DNA of 64,000 nt, from assembly GCF_003236295.1 (NCBI RefSeq), contig NZ_POTW01000013.1:1-64000 (forward strand), written 5' to 3'. The translations under genes were made by a program, and so were the position numbers. Of the stretch, positions 35,792-44,613 are shown in pieces. The first letter of the stretch is position 1. Each line of letters starts with the position of its first letter. The notes under the pieces are model-generated. The model did no database searches and was not told the origin of the DNA. It saw nothing but the letters and a program-made list of their open reading frames with translations. This stretch comes from Jiangella anatolica (GTDB lineage Bacteria; Actinomycetota; Actinomycetes; Jiangellales; Jiangellaceae).

Positions 35792-37399
35792 TCACTGCTC
35801 GAGCACCCGCAGGCTGGTCGCCACGGGGCCGCGGTACTGGATCTCCGCCTCCGCGCCGCGGAGGAACCAGGGCTCGCTGGCGTTGGACACCGGCACCAGG
35901 TCGAGCTCGCCGATGACCGCCCGTTCCGCCTCGTTCCAGGACGCGCAGGCCTCGGGCGGCGTCATCGTGATCGCCTCGGCGGCGAGCCGCTCGTACTCCG
36001 GGTTGTCCAGGTGCATGATGTTGAGGCCGTCCGGCGGCACGGGTCCGGACAGGTAGGGGACCATCTGGCTGGGCAGGATGAACTCCCAGCCGGAGAGGTA
36101 CACATCCCAGTTGCTCGTCTGGTAGAGCACCTCGGTGGCCGCCGTGGAGCTGTAGCCGGGCAGCTCGACCTGCACGCCGATGGCCTCCCACTGCTGGGCG
36201 AGGTACTCGGCGGTGGGCCGCTGGTACTCCGAGGTGACGGTGAAGTACACCAGGTCGATGGCCAGCGGGCGGCCATCCTTGGCCCGCGTGCCGTCGGCGC
36301 CGCGGACCCAGCCGGCCTCGTCGAGCAGCGCCTCGGCCGCCGCCACGTCGTGCTCGGGCAGCAGGCCGTCGGCGGTGTCGGCCGCGCAGACCGAGAAGTC
36401 GAACGGCAGCAGTCCGGTCGAGGCGCTGCCGTGGCCGCCGGTGCTGACCTTGATCACCTCGGCGAGGTCGACCGCGCTCACCAGCGCCTCCCGGACGCGC
36501 CGGTCGGCGAGGATCCGCTCAGCGGAGTGGTTGAACGAGAGCCACGAGCCGCTGGTCTCCCAGTCGACGCGCTCCAGCGGCGCCGCGTCGAGCCGGTCCA
36601 CGTCGGGGCCGGTGATCTGGGCGAGGTTCAGCTCGCCCGCGAGCAGCAGGTTGGCCGTCGTGGTCGCGCTCTCGATGAACCGCACCACCACGGTCTTCGG
36701 CACCCCGGGCTCCGCCGTCGTGGCGCCCTCCGGTCCCCAGGCGTAGTCGTCGCGCCGCGTGAACGTGGCGCTCTGACCGGGCACGACCTCGGTGAGCACG
36801 AACGGGCCGGTGCCGTCGGAGCCCGCCGTCAGCAGCTCGCGGTCGCGCATGCCGTTGGCGCAGACGATGGGCAGCCGGCCGATGGTCTCCAGCAGGAACC
36901 CGTACGGCTCCTCCGTCGTGACCTCCACCGTCCCGGCCGCGTCGTCGCCGGTCGCCGTCACCGGGACCGTCGGCGTGTGGAAGCCGTACATGGCCGACTG
37001 GTTCGCCGGGTCGCTGACGTAGGCGATCGCGTCGGCGACCTGGCTCGCGGTCAGCGGGGAGCCGTCGGAGCAGGTGACGTCGTCGCGCAGGGTGAACGTG
37101 GCCGACGACGGGTCGACCGACCACTGCTCGGCCAGGCCGGTCACGAACTCGCCGTTGGAGCGCTGGTTCACCAGCGAGTCGTAGATGAGGTAGTTCAGCG
37201 CGGTGATCCCGGCGCCGGTGGCGGGGTAGGGGTCCCAGCTGCCCGGCGCGTAGTTGAACGCGATGGTCAGAGTGCCGTCGGTGGCGTAGCTCGCCTCGCC
37301 GGGGGAGGCGGACGAGCCCGACGGGCCGGACGACGCGCCGCACGCGGCGACGAGCACGGTCGTCAGCAGGGCGAGGGGCGGCAGTGGCGATCGCGGCAT
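35792..37399 (-). CDS. orphan peptide-binding lipoprotein (family 5)
   Basis: The 535-residue protein has a lipobox LVAAC with the cysteine at residue 20. It carries blocks shared with four other binding proteins in the window: LRDDVTCSDGSPLTASQVAD, GRLPIVCANGM, DYAWGPEG and TPPEACASWNEAE. Family 5 captures peptides, opines or amines for ABC importers, but no permease gene is in this operon. An AAGGAGG site precedes the ATG. It is flanked by a dipeptidase gene and an amidohydrolase gene on the same strand. Confidence 0.88.
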   Translation of the reverse strand: MPRSPLPPLALLTTVLVAACGASSGPSGSSASPGEASYATDGTLTIAFNYAPGSWDPYPATGAGITALNYLIYDSLVNQRSNGEFVTGLAEQWSVDPSSATFTLRDDVTCSDGSPLTASQVADAIAYVSDPANQSAMYGFHTPTVPVTATGDDAAGTVEVTTEEPYGFLLETIGRLPIVCANGMRDRELLTAGSDGTGPFVLTEVVPGQSATFTRRDDYAWGPEGATTAEPGVPKTVVVRFIESATTTANLLLAGELNLAQITGPDVDRLDAAPLERVDWETSGSWLSFNHSAERILADRRVREALVSAVDLAEVIKVSTGGHGSASTGLLPFDFSVCAADTADGLLPEHDVAAAEALLDEAGWVRGADGTRAKDGRPLAIDLVYFTVTSEYQRPTAEYLAQQWEAIGVQVELPGYSSTAATEVLYQTSNWDVYLSGWEFILPSQMVPYLSGPVPPDGLNIMHLDNPEYERLAAEAITMTPPEACASWNEAERAVIGELDLVPVSNASEPWFLRGAEAEIQYRGPVATSLRVLEQ

Positions 37400-37529
37400 G
37401 GCGATCCTCCTTCGGCAGCGTGGCTGGCCCCGACTGTAGGGACGGCGACGGCGCCCGGATATGCTCTGCGGCCGCAAAGACGGCGGCCCGTTTCGCGCGA
37501 TCGGCGAACCGGTGGCCGGGTCCGGCGGA

Positions 37530-38564
37530 TCAGCCGGCCGGGACGCCCATCACGTCGCGCAGCACCCGCAGCGTGTTGCCGCCCAGCACCTTGCGCACGT
37601 CGTCCTCGGCGAAGCCGCGCCGCAGCATCGCCTCGGTGACCTTCGGCAGGTCCGACGGCCGGGCGACCTCGGCCGACGCCGTGTCGCTGGGGAAGCCCGG
37701 CGGCAGGATCCAGCCGCCGAACACCTGCTGGTAGTAGTCGTCGATGAAGTCCGGCCCGAGGCCGACGTGGTCGATGCCGGCGGTCTCGGCGACGTGCTCG
37801 ATATGGTCGACGACGCGGTCGGCCGTCGGCGTCGTCGCGTCGATGAAGAACGGGATGGCCGCCGCGATGCCGACGACGCCGCCGAGCTCGGCGATCCGCT
37901 TGACCTGGGCGTCGCCGAGGTTGCGATGGCTGTCGGTGAGCGCGAGGCAGGCCGAGTGGGTGGCCAGCAGCGGCCGGGTGGCGCGGTCGAGCACGTCCTC
38001 GACGCCGGCCAGGCCGAGGTGGCTGATGTCGAAGACGACGCCCAGCCGCTCCATCGCGGTGAAGACCTCGACGCCCTCGGGCGTGAGCCCGCCGCGCGAG
38101 GTGTCGTCCAGCCCGCTGCCGTCGGCGAGGAACGTCCGGCCGAAGTGCGCCAGCGAGACCACCCGCACGCCGACCCGGGCCAGCGTGTGCAGCAGCGCCG
38201 GGTCCTGCCCGATCGCATGCGCCCCCTCCAGCGCGATGACCAGCGCGATCCGTCCGCTCGCCACCGCCGCGTCGACGTCGGCCCCGGTCAGGCACAGCGC
38301 TACGTCGCCGGCATGCTCGTCGGCGAGCCGGTGGATCCGCTCGATCAGCAGCAGGGTCCGGCGCAGCGCGCCCTCGGACTGGAACTGCTCCTCGATGCAG
38401 ATGGGCAGCACCTGCACGTCGACGCCGCCGGCCCGCAGCTCCGGCAGCCAGAACCGGGCGAAGTGGTCGGTCTGCCCGCGCCGGTCGTAGTGGTCGACCA
38501 GCAGGATGAGGTCGTTGTGGGTGTCGACGACGACGGCGTCGCGGTGCAGGTCGGCTGCGTCCAT
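37530..38564 (-). CDS. membrane dipeptidase-type peptidase (M19)
   Basis: The 344-residue protein keeps the M19 zinc site: DTHND near residue 14 (the His and Asp), the bridging glutamate in IALEGAH near 110, and histidines in DISHLG and ATHSAC. It should cleave dipeptides, including ones with a D-residue. There is no signal peptide, so it is cytoplasmic despite the family name. GGAGG lies 11 bases before the ATG at 38564. It lies between the CocE-like gene and the orphan binding protein. Confidence 0.9.
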   Translation of the reverse strand: MDAADLHRDAVVVDTHNDLILLVDHYDRRGQTDHFARFWLPELRAGGVDVQVLPICIEEQFQSEGALRRTLLLIERIHRLADEHAGDVALCLTGADVDAAVASGRIALVIALEGAHAIGQDPALLHTLARVGVRVVSLAHFGRTFLADGSGLDDTSRGGLTPEGVEVFTAMERLGVVFDISHLGLAGVEDVLDRATRPLLATHSACLALTDSHRNLGDAQVKRIAELGGVVGIAAAIPFFIDATTPTADRVVDHIEHVAETAGIDHVGLGPDFIDDYYQQVFGGWILPPGFPSDTASAEVARPSDLPKVTEAMLRRGFAEDDVRKVLGGNTLRVLRDVMGVPAG

Positions 38565-38583
38565 CGCTGGGTGGTCCTCCGGG

Positions 38584-40479
38584 TCAGAGCCGGCCGGCGA
38601 CGACCGGCAGCAGCAGGTGGGACGGGTACTCGGGGTCGTGGTGCACCAGTTGCTCGGCCGGGACCGGCGGGCCGGGCTCGCCGCCGCGGTTGGCGTTGCG
38701 GTCGTACTTCGGGAAGTCGGCGGAGGAGATGTCGAGGCGGATGCGGTGACCGGCGGCGAACCGGTTGGCCGTGGCGCACATGTCGATCTCCAGACGGTAC
38801 ACGCGGCCCGGCTCCAGCAGCTCCGGCTCGCCGTCGAGGTCACGGTAGCGGGCCCGCAGCAGGCCGCTCTGCAGCTGGATCGCGCGGCCGTCGGGGAACA
38901 CGTCGGAGAGGCGGGCGACGAAGTCGGTGTCGACCGCGCTCGAGGCGGCGTACAGCACCAGCCGCAGCGGGCCGACCACGTCGACGTCGTCGGGCAGCAC
39001 GTCGGTGGTGTAGGTGAGCACGTCGGCGCGGCGCTGCACGGCGCTGACGTCGACACTGCCGGGCGGGTAGCGATAGGACACGATGCTGCCGCCGACGGTC
39101 GGCGTGGGGTCGTCGGGGTCGTAGACGTACCGGTCCGGGCCGGTGGCCGCGCCGGGCGCGCCGGTCGTCAGCGTGCCCCGCGGGCCGAGGTGGAGCGCCA
39201 CCGTCCGCGCGCCCGGTACGGGCCACGCGTCGGCGCTGCGCCACTCGTTCGCGCCCATCAGGTAGTAGACGACCGCCGGCCACTCGTCGGTGCGGCCCTC
39301 GCGGACGGCGTCGTACCAGCGCAGCAGCGTCTCGGCGTTCGTCGGCGTGCCGTAGGCGTGGTGCAGCTCCGGGTGCTCGGCCATGCCCTCGTGGTAGCCG
39401 GGCTGGTTGTGCGCGCTGGGCGCGACGAACAGCCGGCTGCCCGAGCGCACCGGCTCCGGCGCCGCGCGCATCAGCAGGTCCCAGGTCGCGAGGGCGTCGT
39501 TGAGCCCCCAGTCGTACCAGCCGGTGCGCAGCAGCACCGGCGCGTGGAAGGACCGGGCCAGCTCGGCCGGGTCCGGGTGCGGCAGCGTGTGCGCGTCGTG
39601 GGAGATGCGCTGCCCGAACACCGACGGCAGCGACTCGACGTCGACGGTGGTGACGGCCGGCGATCCGGTGGCCAGGCGCACGAAGGCGGCCCGCTCGGCG
39701 CCGCTCATCGCGCAGTACAGGTCCCACAGCCGCCGCTGGCGCTCGCCGGGGGAGAGGTCCCGCAGCTGCGGGTAGCGCCGCAGCAGCGGCTCCGGCACCG
39801 GCTGGTACAGCGGCTCGTTGAAGTACCCGCCGGCCAGCGTCTCCGCGGCGACGTGGTCCTCCATCTCGGTGAGGTGCAGGGCGACCTTGCCCTCGCCCTT
39901 GCCGACGACCCGCGCGTAGGCGTCGAGGAACAGGTAGAGGTGCGCGGTGTTGACGGCGACGCCCAGGCCGCTCACCTCCGGCACGATGGTGGACATCGCC
40001 GGATGCAGGGCCATCTGCCACTGCGTCTGGCCCACGTACGACCCGCCGCACGCGCCGACGAACCCGTCGCACCAGTCCTGCCGGACGATCCACTCGACGA
40101 GGTCGTAGCCGTCGTCGGGCTCGTACATGTAGTAGTCCCATGTGTCCGGCTCGCTGTCGCCGGTGCCACGTACGTCCTGGGAGACGACGGCGTAGCCGCG
40201 GCGGGCGAAGGACAGGAAGGCGCCGGCGATCGGGTCGGCGCCGCGACCATACGGCGTCCGCATGGCGACGACCGGCGCCGGCAGCTGCGGCGGCAGCCAC
40301 ACGTCGGTGGCCAGCCGGACGCCGTCGCGCATCGTCACCAGCTCGGTCCGCACGTCGATCTGCGCGACGGCGAACCGCGGCGGCGTCAGCAGGGCGCTGC
40401 GCCGCAGCACCCGGGCCAGCTCCGGCGCGGTCTCGGCGAGAAGGGGCGACAGACTCCCGGCGACGGTGTCGGTGCTCAT
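38584..40479 (-). CDS. CocE/NonD (S15-type) alpha/beta hydrolase
   Basis: The 631-residue protein resembles the CocE/X-Pro dipeptidyl-peptidase family. It has a hydrolase domain (VAMRTPYGRG near 70, SQDVRGTGDS near 100, nucleophile serine in GACGGSYVG near 143) and a C-terminal jelly-roll (RIRLDISSADFPKYDRNANR near the end). Substrates in the family are esters or Xaa-Pro peptides. It is the first gene of a six-gene leftward operon. GGAGG directly touches the ATG at 40479, an unusually short spacing, so translation may start by another route or the start may be misassigned. Confidence 0.85.
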   Translation of the reverse strand: MSTDTVAGSLSPLLAETAPELARVLRRSALLTPPRFAVAQIDVRTELVTMRDGVRLATDVWLPPQLPAPVVAMRTPYGRGADPIAGAFLSFARRGYAVVSQDVRGTGDSEPDTWDYYMYEPDDGYDLVEWIVRQDWCDGFVGACGGSYVGQTQWQMALHPAMSTIVPEVSGLGVAVNTAHLYLFLDAYARVVGKGEGKVALHLTEMEDHVAAETLAGGYFNEPLYQPVPEPLLRRYPQLRDLSPGERQRRLWDLYCAMSGAERAAFVRLATGSPAVTTVDVESLPSVFGQRISHDAHTLPHPDPAELARSFHAPVLLRTGWYDWGLNDALATWDLLMRAAPEPVRSGSRLFVAPSAHNQPGYHEGMAEHPELHHAYGTPTNAETLLRWYDAVREGRTDEWPAVVYYLMGANEWRSADAWPVPGARTVALHLGPRGTLTTGAPGAATGPDRYVYDPDDPTPTVGGSIVSYRYPPGSVDVSAVQRRADVLTYTTDVLPDDVDVVGPLRLVLYAASSAVDTDFVARLSDVFPDGRAIQLQSGLLRARYRDLDGEPELLEPGRVYRLEIDMCATANRFAAGHRIRLDISSADFPKYDRNANRGGEPGPPVPAEQLVHHDPEYPSHLLLPVVAGRL

Positions 40480-40609
40480 CCTCCGATGGTGCCGCGGCGG
40501 GCGATCGCGGTCGTCGTCGCCGGTGCAGAGCCTGGGCCGGTCTGTTCGTGGTGGGCGACGAACCCGCGCCTCACCCGGCTGGCGGGCGCCTGAGGTCGTT
40601 CGCGACCGG

Positions 40610-41086
40610 TCAGCGCGTCGTTGCCTCGTCGGAGGACGGCGGAATGGTCGGTCGCGTCACTGGCACAACGGTGAGAAGACTGGTGAGCCCGGTGAAGTCA
40701 TCGGGATCCGTCGTGAACAGTGGCAACTCCTCGGCGATCGCGGTGGCGGCGATCATCAGGTCGGCCACGCGACGTCTCGGTTTGCGACCGGCGCCGATGA
40801 CAGCCGCACAGACCCGCCCGTAGATGCGAGCCGTCTCTGCGTCGAACGGAATCGGATCGAACTCATTCTCGGCACGCTGGAGAACGTCGAGCCTTCGGGC
40901 GCGCTCCGCGTATTCGTCGTACTCGCCCTGCGCGTCGTTCCTGCGGACTTCATGGGGGCCTGCCGAGAGTTCGGCCAGGGTGATGGAACTGATCGCCATC
41001 GCGGACGGAAGCTCCTCAGGGTCCACCCACCTGCGCAAGATCATGATGTTGGTGTCCAGCAGGCCCTGGTCGTACTCAACGCGCAT
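40610..41086 (-). CDS. PIN-domain toxin (VapC-like)
   Basis: The 158-residue protein has the four acidic PIN positions: LLDTNIMI, the glutamate of TLAELSAG, the aspartate of RRVADLMIAATA, and FTTDPDDF. It is expected to be a magnesium-dependent RNase toxin. It starts inside the 3' end of the antitoxin gene (11-bp overlap), the usual order. Base use looks a little less GC-biased than in its neighbours, which would fit acquisition with a mobile gene cassette. Confidence 0.85.
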   Translation of the reverse strand: MRVEYDQGLLDTNIMILRRWVDPEELPSAMAISSITLAELSAGPHEVRRNDAQGEYDEYAERARRLDVLQRAENEFDPIPFDAETARIYGRVCAAVIGAGRKPRRRVADLMIAATAIAEELPLFTTDPDDFTGLTSLLTVVPVTRPTIPPSSDEATTR

Positions 41087-41345
41087 AGGGATCGTGCATT
41101 TCCTGGTCGGCCGCAGCCTCCTGGTCGGCCCGGAACGCCTCGAGGGAGATACCCGGAGCGCTTCGGGACATGGCAGCGAACTCCTGCCGCGTGACGAACC
41201 GCCGGCGCCGGCGCAGGGGAATCAGCTCACCGATCTGATGCCCATCGCGTGTGACGGTGAACGCCTGGCCTCTCTGAACGGCGTCCATGATCTCTTTGGA
41301 CCTGTTGCGTAGATCGCGCTGCGTGATCTCGGGTTGTGCCGCCAT
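41076..41345 (-). CDS. Phd/YefM-type antitoxin
   Basis: The 89-residue protein has the Phd/YefM pattern (EITQRDLRNRSKEIMDAVQR, then FTVTRDGHQIGELIPL) followed by an acidic, flexible C-terminus that would block the toxin. The ATG at 41345 is chosen; a GTG at 41372 would add nine residues. It should bind its own promoter. Confidence 0.82.
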   Translation of the reverse strand: MAAQPEITQRDLRNRSKEIMDAVQRGQAFTVTRDGHQIGELIPLRRRRRFVTRQEFAAMSRSAPGISLEAFRADQEAAADQEMHDPYAR

Positions 41346-41426
41346 GGGTACCAGGATACGTCGGTGTGGCACCCGGTGCTACCGGGTGGCAGCAGCTTGT
41401 CGTCACCGCCGCTCGCAGCGTTCGTA

Positions 41427-42050
41427 TCAACTCGTTTCGCCCGGCCCGTCGAGCATGAGCGCGAGCCCGTCGGCCAGCGTCTCGGTCAGGTCGAGGTCGA
41501 GGTCGTACGTCGCCGTGGCGGCGATGCCGTTGATCAGGCACTGGGTCAGCGTCACCATGCGCTCGAGCGGCAGGGCGGGGACGGGCCGGCCGGCCATGCT
41601 GGCCACCAGGATGTCGCGCACGATGTCGCGGGCCTCGTCGTTGAGCTCGACCAGCCGCGGCCCGAGCGAGTCGTCGCGCATGGCCTCGGCGACGAACTCG
41701 TAGCCGGCGATCGTCCACGCCTTCTCCGGCTGCAGTTCGGCCCAGATGATCTCGGCGACCGTCGTGACCGGAATCCGGTCCTGGACGCCGCGCAGGGCCT
41801 CCTCGAGCCGCCGCCCGCGGGCCAGCATGCGCCGCTCGGTGACCGCCATGAACAGCTGCGCCTTGCTGGCGAAGTTCGAGTAGAGGGCGCCGATCGTGTA
41901 GCCGGCCTCCGCCGCGATCTCGTTGATGGAGGCGCCGCGGTAGCCCTTGGCCGCGAACACCTCTTCCGCCGCGACCAGCACGTTCTCGCGGGTGATCGCC
42001 CGGACGCGTTTCGGAGCGGCGCCGGTGCCGCTTCGGGTGCGGGTGCTCAT
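41427..42050 (-). CDS. TetR-family transcriptional regulator
   Basis: The 207-residue protein has an N-terminal TetR helix-turn-helix (RENVLVAAEEVFAAKGYRGA, then GYTIGALYSNF, residues about 21-60) and a helical ligand domain. It is divergent from the PucR-like gene, and the 123-bp space between them holds two palindromes that are natural operator candidates. Confidence 0.9.
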   Translation of the reverse strand: MSTRTRSGTGAAPKRVRAITRENVLVAAEEVFAAKGYRGASINEIAAEAGYTIGALYSNFASKAQLFMAVTERRMLARGRRLEEALRGVQDRIPVTTVAEIIWAELQPEKAWTIAGYEFVAEAMRDDSLGPRLVELNDEARDIVRDILVASMAGRPVPALPLERMVTLTQCLINGIAATATYDLDLDLTETLADGLALMLDGPGETS

Positions 42051-42070
42051 CCGCTCGGCGCGCCTCCTCG

Positions 42071-42124
42071 TTGACAGACTGTTCGGTCCGGGTGGATAGT
42101 GCCGCTATTTAGTAGCGCCACTAT
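42071..42124 (+). promoter_or_regulatory. promoter of the PucR-like gene with overlapping TetR operator
   Basis: TTGACA (42071-42076) and GATAGT (42095-42100) are spaced by 18 bases. The -10 box overlaps an inverted repeat with 12-base arms (ATAGTGCCGCTA at 42096-42107 and TAGCGCCACTAT at 42113-42124; one mismatch). Confidence 0.65.
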
Positions 42125-42141
42125 ATCGCGCCGTCGCGATA
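42124..42141 (+). promoter_or_regulatory. second palindrome, candidate operator
   Basis: The sequence TATCGCG, four bases, CGCGATA is a perfect 7-base inverted repeat directly following the first operator. It resembles the TATCG half-sites repeated before the second TetR gene at 43912-43960. Confidence 0.5.
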
Positions 42142-42173
42142 GATCAACCACTCGAGTGGGAGGTGATCCCGCG

Positions 42174-43820
42174 GTGACCACTGGCGTCGCGCGCGCCGCC
42201 GAGCCCGGCGGCCCGAGTCCCGACCGTTCGCTCACCAGCCTGGCCCGGGTGCTCGACCAGCTCGGGACGACGCTGCTCAACCTCGTCGTGGGGGAGGGCC
42301 GGCTGTCCTCGTCGGTCGGCGGGGTGGGCATCCACGACCCCCACGACGACTCGCCGCTGCCACCCGCGTCGCTGGTCCTCGGCGTCGGCGTGCACGAGCC
42401 GCACGAGGTGGCGGCGCTGCTGCTGCAACTGGGCAAGGCCGACGCCGTCGGGCTCGTCGTCCGCACGCCGCTGGTGATCGACGAGACCATCCGGACCGCG
42501 TCCGACGTCTCCGGTGTCGCCCTGCTGGCGTTGGCGCGCGGTGCCTCCTGGACGCAGGTGGCGGCGCTGCTGCGCTCGGTCCTCGCCGAGACCGAGGTCG
42601 GCGGCGGCCGCGCGGACTCCGTCATCGAGATGCCGGCCGGCGACCTGTTCACCCTGGCCAACGCGGTCAGCGCGCTGGTCGACGCGCCCATCACCATCGA
42701 GGACCTGGACTCGCGGCTCATCGCGTTCTCCAGCGGTCAGGACGACCTCGATCCGCTGCGGTTCGAGACCATCCTCGGCCGGCGCTGCCCGGCGCGATTC
42801 CGGACCATGCTCGAGGACCGCGGCGTGTTCACCGCCATCTACCGCAGCGCGGAGCCGATCCGGGTCGAGATGCCCGACGTGCTGCCCCGCATCGCCGTCG
42901 CGATCCGCGCGGGCGACGAGGTGCTCGGCTCGATGTGGGCGGTGACGCAGGCGCTGACCGACCAACGGCGGACGGCGTTCACCGAGGCCGCCGGGCTGGT
43001 GGCGCTGCACATGCTGCGCCAGCGCGCCGGCGCGGACGTGCACCGCCGGCTGCGCACCGACCTGGTCGCGACGGTGCTCGGCGGCGGCGCCAGCGCGGGC
43101 GAAGCGGCCCGCCAGCTGGACCTCGCCGCCGGCCCGGCGGTCGTCCTGGCGCTGTGCACCCTGCCCGCCGACCCGCCCGTGCCGGCCGCCCGTGCCGAGG
43201 CGGACCTGCAGCGCAGCTCCGACGCGTTCGCCCTGCACCTGGCCACCGTCCACCCGGGCTCGGCCTGCGGCCTGGTCCGCGGCGTCGTCTACGGCATCCT
43301 TCCCGTCCCCGCCGACACCGACGACGGCGAGGAGCGCGCCGTCCGCATCGCACACGCGTTCCTCCAGCGGACCGGCGAGCGGATCGCCTTCGGCATCGGC
43401 ATCGGCCGGACGGTGCGCACCGTCGCCGACCTCGCCCAGTCCCGCCTCGACGCCGACCGCGCCCTGCGCGTCGTCCGGTCCGGGCGGGCCGCGGGGCCGG
43501 TCGTGCGCATCTCCGACGTCTACGCGGCGGCGCTGCTGCTGGAGCTGTCCGACCTCGTCGCCCTGGACATCGGGCTGCCCGACGGGCCGATCCGCCGGCT
43601 CATCGAGTACGACGCGGAGCACCACTCGCACCTGGCGCTGAGCCTGCGCGCCTGGCTCGACGCCTTCGGCGACGTCAACGCCGCGGCGACCGCCGTGCAC
43701 GTGCACCCGAGCACGTTCCGCTACCGCCTGCGCCGGCTCACCGAGGTCGGCGGCCTCAACCTCGACGACGGTGACCAGCGGTTCACCGCCATGCTCCAGC
43801 TCCGCCTCCTCGACATCTGA
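42174..43820 (+). CDS. PucR-type transcriptional regulator
   Basis: The 548-residue protein has an N-terminal PucR-like sensor part (GVGVHEPHEVAALLLQLGKA near 75), a central GGDEF-related region and a C-terminal helix-turn-helix of the PucR/CdaR type (DVNAAATAVHVHPSTFRYRL, residues about 503-522). Such regulators activate genes for purine, amine or amino-acid use. The GTG at 42174 follows GGGAGG. It is expected to control the flanking peptide operons, but that is inference from position. Confidence 0.82.
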   Translation: MTTGVARAAEPGGPSPDRSLTSLARVLDQLGTTLLNLVVGEGRLSSSVGGVGIHDPHDDSPLPPASLVLGVGVHEPHEVAALLLQLGKADAVGLVVRTPLVIDETIRTASDVSGVALLALARGASWTQVAALLRSVLAETEVGGGRADSVIEMPAGDLFTLANAVSALVDAPITIEDLDSRLIAFSSGQDDLDPLRFETILGRRCPARFRTMLEDRGVFTAIYRSAEPIRVEMPDVLPRIAVAIRAGDEVLGSMWAVTQALTDQRRTAFTEAAGLVALHMLRQRAGADVHRRLRTDLVATVLGGGASAGEAARQLDLAAGPAVVLALCTLPADPPVPAARAEADLQRSSDAFALHLATVHPGSACGLVRGVVYGILPVPADTDDGEERAVRIAHAFLQRTGERIAFGIGIGRTVRTVADLAQSRLDADRALRVVRSGRAAGPVVRISDVYAAALLLELSDLVALDIGLPDGPIRRLIEYDAEHHSHLALSLRAWLDAFGDVNAAATAVHVHPSTFRYRLRRLTEVGGLNLDDGDQRFTAMLQLRLLDI

Positions 43821-43838
43821 CGCGCCCGGCGCGACCCG

Positions 43839-43888
43839 TGATCATCAACCTTTTGCGTCGTCCTGACAGCTCAGAAGGTTGATGATCA
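43839..43888. terminator. perfect 14-base inverted repeat, terminator or palindromic repeat
   Basis: TGATCATCAACCTT (43839-43852) and AAGGTTGATGATCA (43875-43888) are exact reverse complements separated by 22 bases. It lies just after the PucR-type gene. The arms are AT-richer than the surroundings and no T-run follows, so it may be a factor-independent terminator of unusual form or a dispersed palindromic repeat. Confidence 0.5.
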
Positions 43889-43911
43889 TGGTCGTGGGTG
43901 TGCCCTCTTGC

Positions 43912-43960
43912 GATAACGCCATTATCGGATAACATCACTATCGCAATAACGACGCTATCG
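43912..43960 (+). promoter_or_regulatory. three tandem 16-base operators before a TetR gene
   Basis: Three head-to-tail copies of (G/A)ATAACNNNNNTATCG lie at 43912-43927, 43928-43943 and 43945-43960; only one base separates copies 2 and 3. Copy 1 is itself palindromic (CGATAA...TTATCG). The block ends 15 bases before the TetR start. Confidence 0.7.
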
Positions 43961-43975
43961 GACGATGGAGCATCG

Positions 43976-44557
43976 ATGGGCACCGATCTGGCGAAGGGCA
44001 AGGGCCGGCGGCGGGCGCTGACGCGGGAGCAGGTGCTCAACTCGGCCGAGACCGGGTTCCTGGAGCGCGGCTTCCACGGCGCCTCGGTGGAGTGGCTGGC
44101 GTCCCGGGCGGGATACACGACCGGCGCCATCTACTCCAGCTTCCGCGACAAGGCGGGCCTGTTCCTCGCGGTGCTCGAGCGGCGGTACCGCTCACAGATC
44201 GAGATGTGGCGCGCCGCTGCCGCGGCCGACGACGCCGAGCAGGCCGTCGTCGCGCTCGTCAAGGGCCAGCTCGAGGACCCGTTGTACCTGGGGTGGTTCA
44301 GCGCGTACCACGAGTTCCTGGCGTCATCCGTGCGCGACCCCGAGCTCAGGGCGGCGCTGCGTACGCAGTTCCGCCACTTCGCGCACGAGTTCGAGGTGGC
44401 CATGCAGCCGCTGGCCAGCCGCAGCTCGCTGCCGGCCAAGGACTTCGCCGAGCTCGTCCGGGCGGCCTCGAACGGGCTGGCCCTGTTCGAGGTCATCGAA
44501 CAGACCGACGACCGCGCGGACCTGATGACGGCGCTGCTGGCCCGGCTCACCCGCTGA
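43976..44557 (+). CDS. TetR-family transcriptional regulator
   Basis: The 193-residue protein has the TetR helix-turn-helix (REQVLNSAETGFLERGFHGA, then GYTTGAIYSSF, residues about 17-56), similar to the other TetR in this region. The ATG at 43976 follows GGAG. The triple operator directly upstream points to strong autorepression. The next gene, a binding protein, follows after 56 bp with no obvious promoter, so this repressor probably controls the whole rightward operon to 52862. Confidence 0.9.
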   Translation: MGTDLAKGKGRRRALTREQVLNSAETGFLERGFHGASVEWLASRAGYTTGAIYSSFRDKAGLFLAVLERRYRSQIEMWRAAAAADDAEQAVVALVKGQLEDPLYLGWFSAYHEFLASSVRDPELRAALRTQFRHFAHEFEVAMQPLASRSSLPAKDFAELVRAASNGLALFEVIEQTDDRADLMTALLARLTR

Positions 44558-44613
44558 ACTCACTCAGAACGTCGCTCGACCAGGTTCGATCCGCTACGTG
44601 GAGAGGAGCCACC

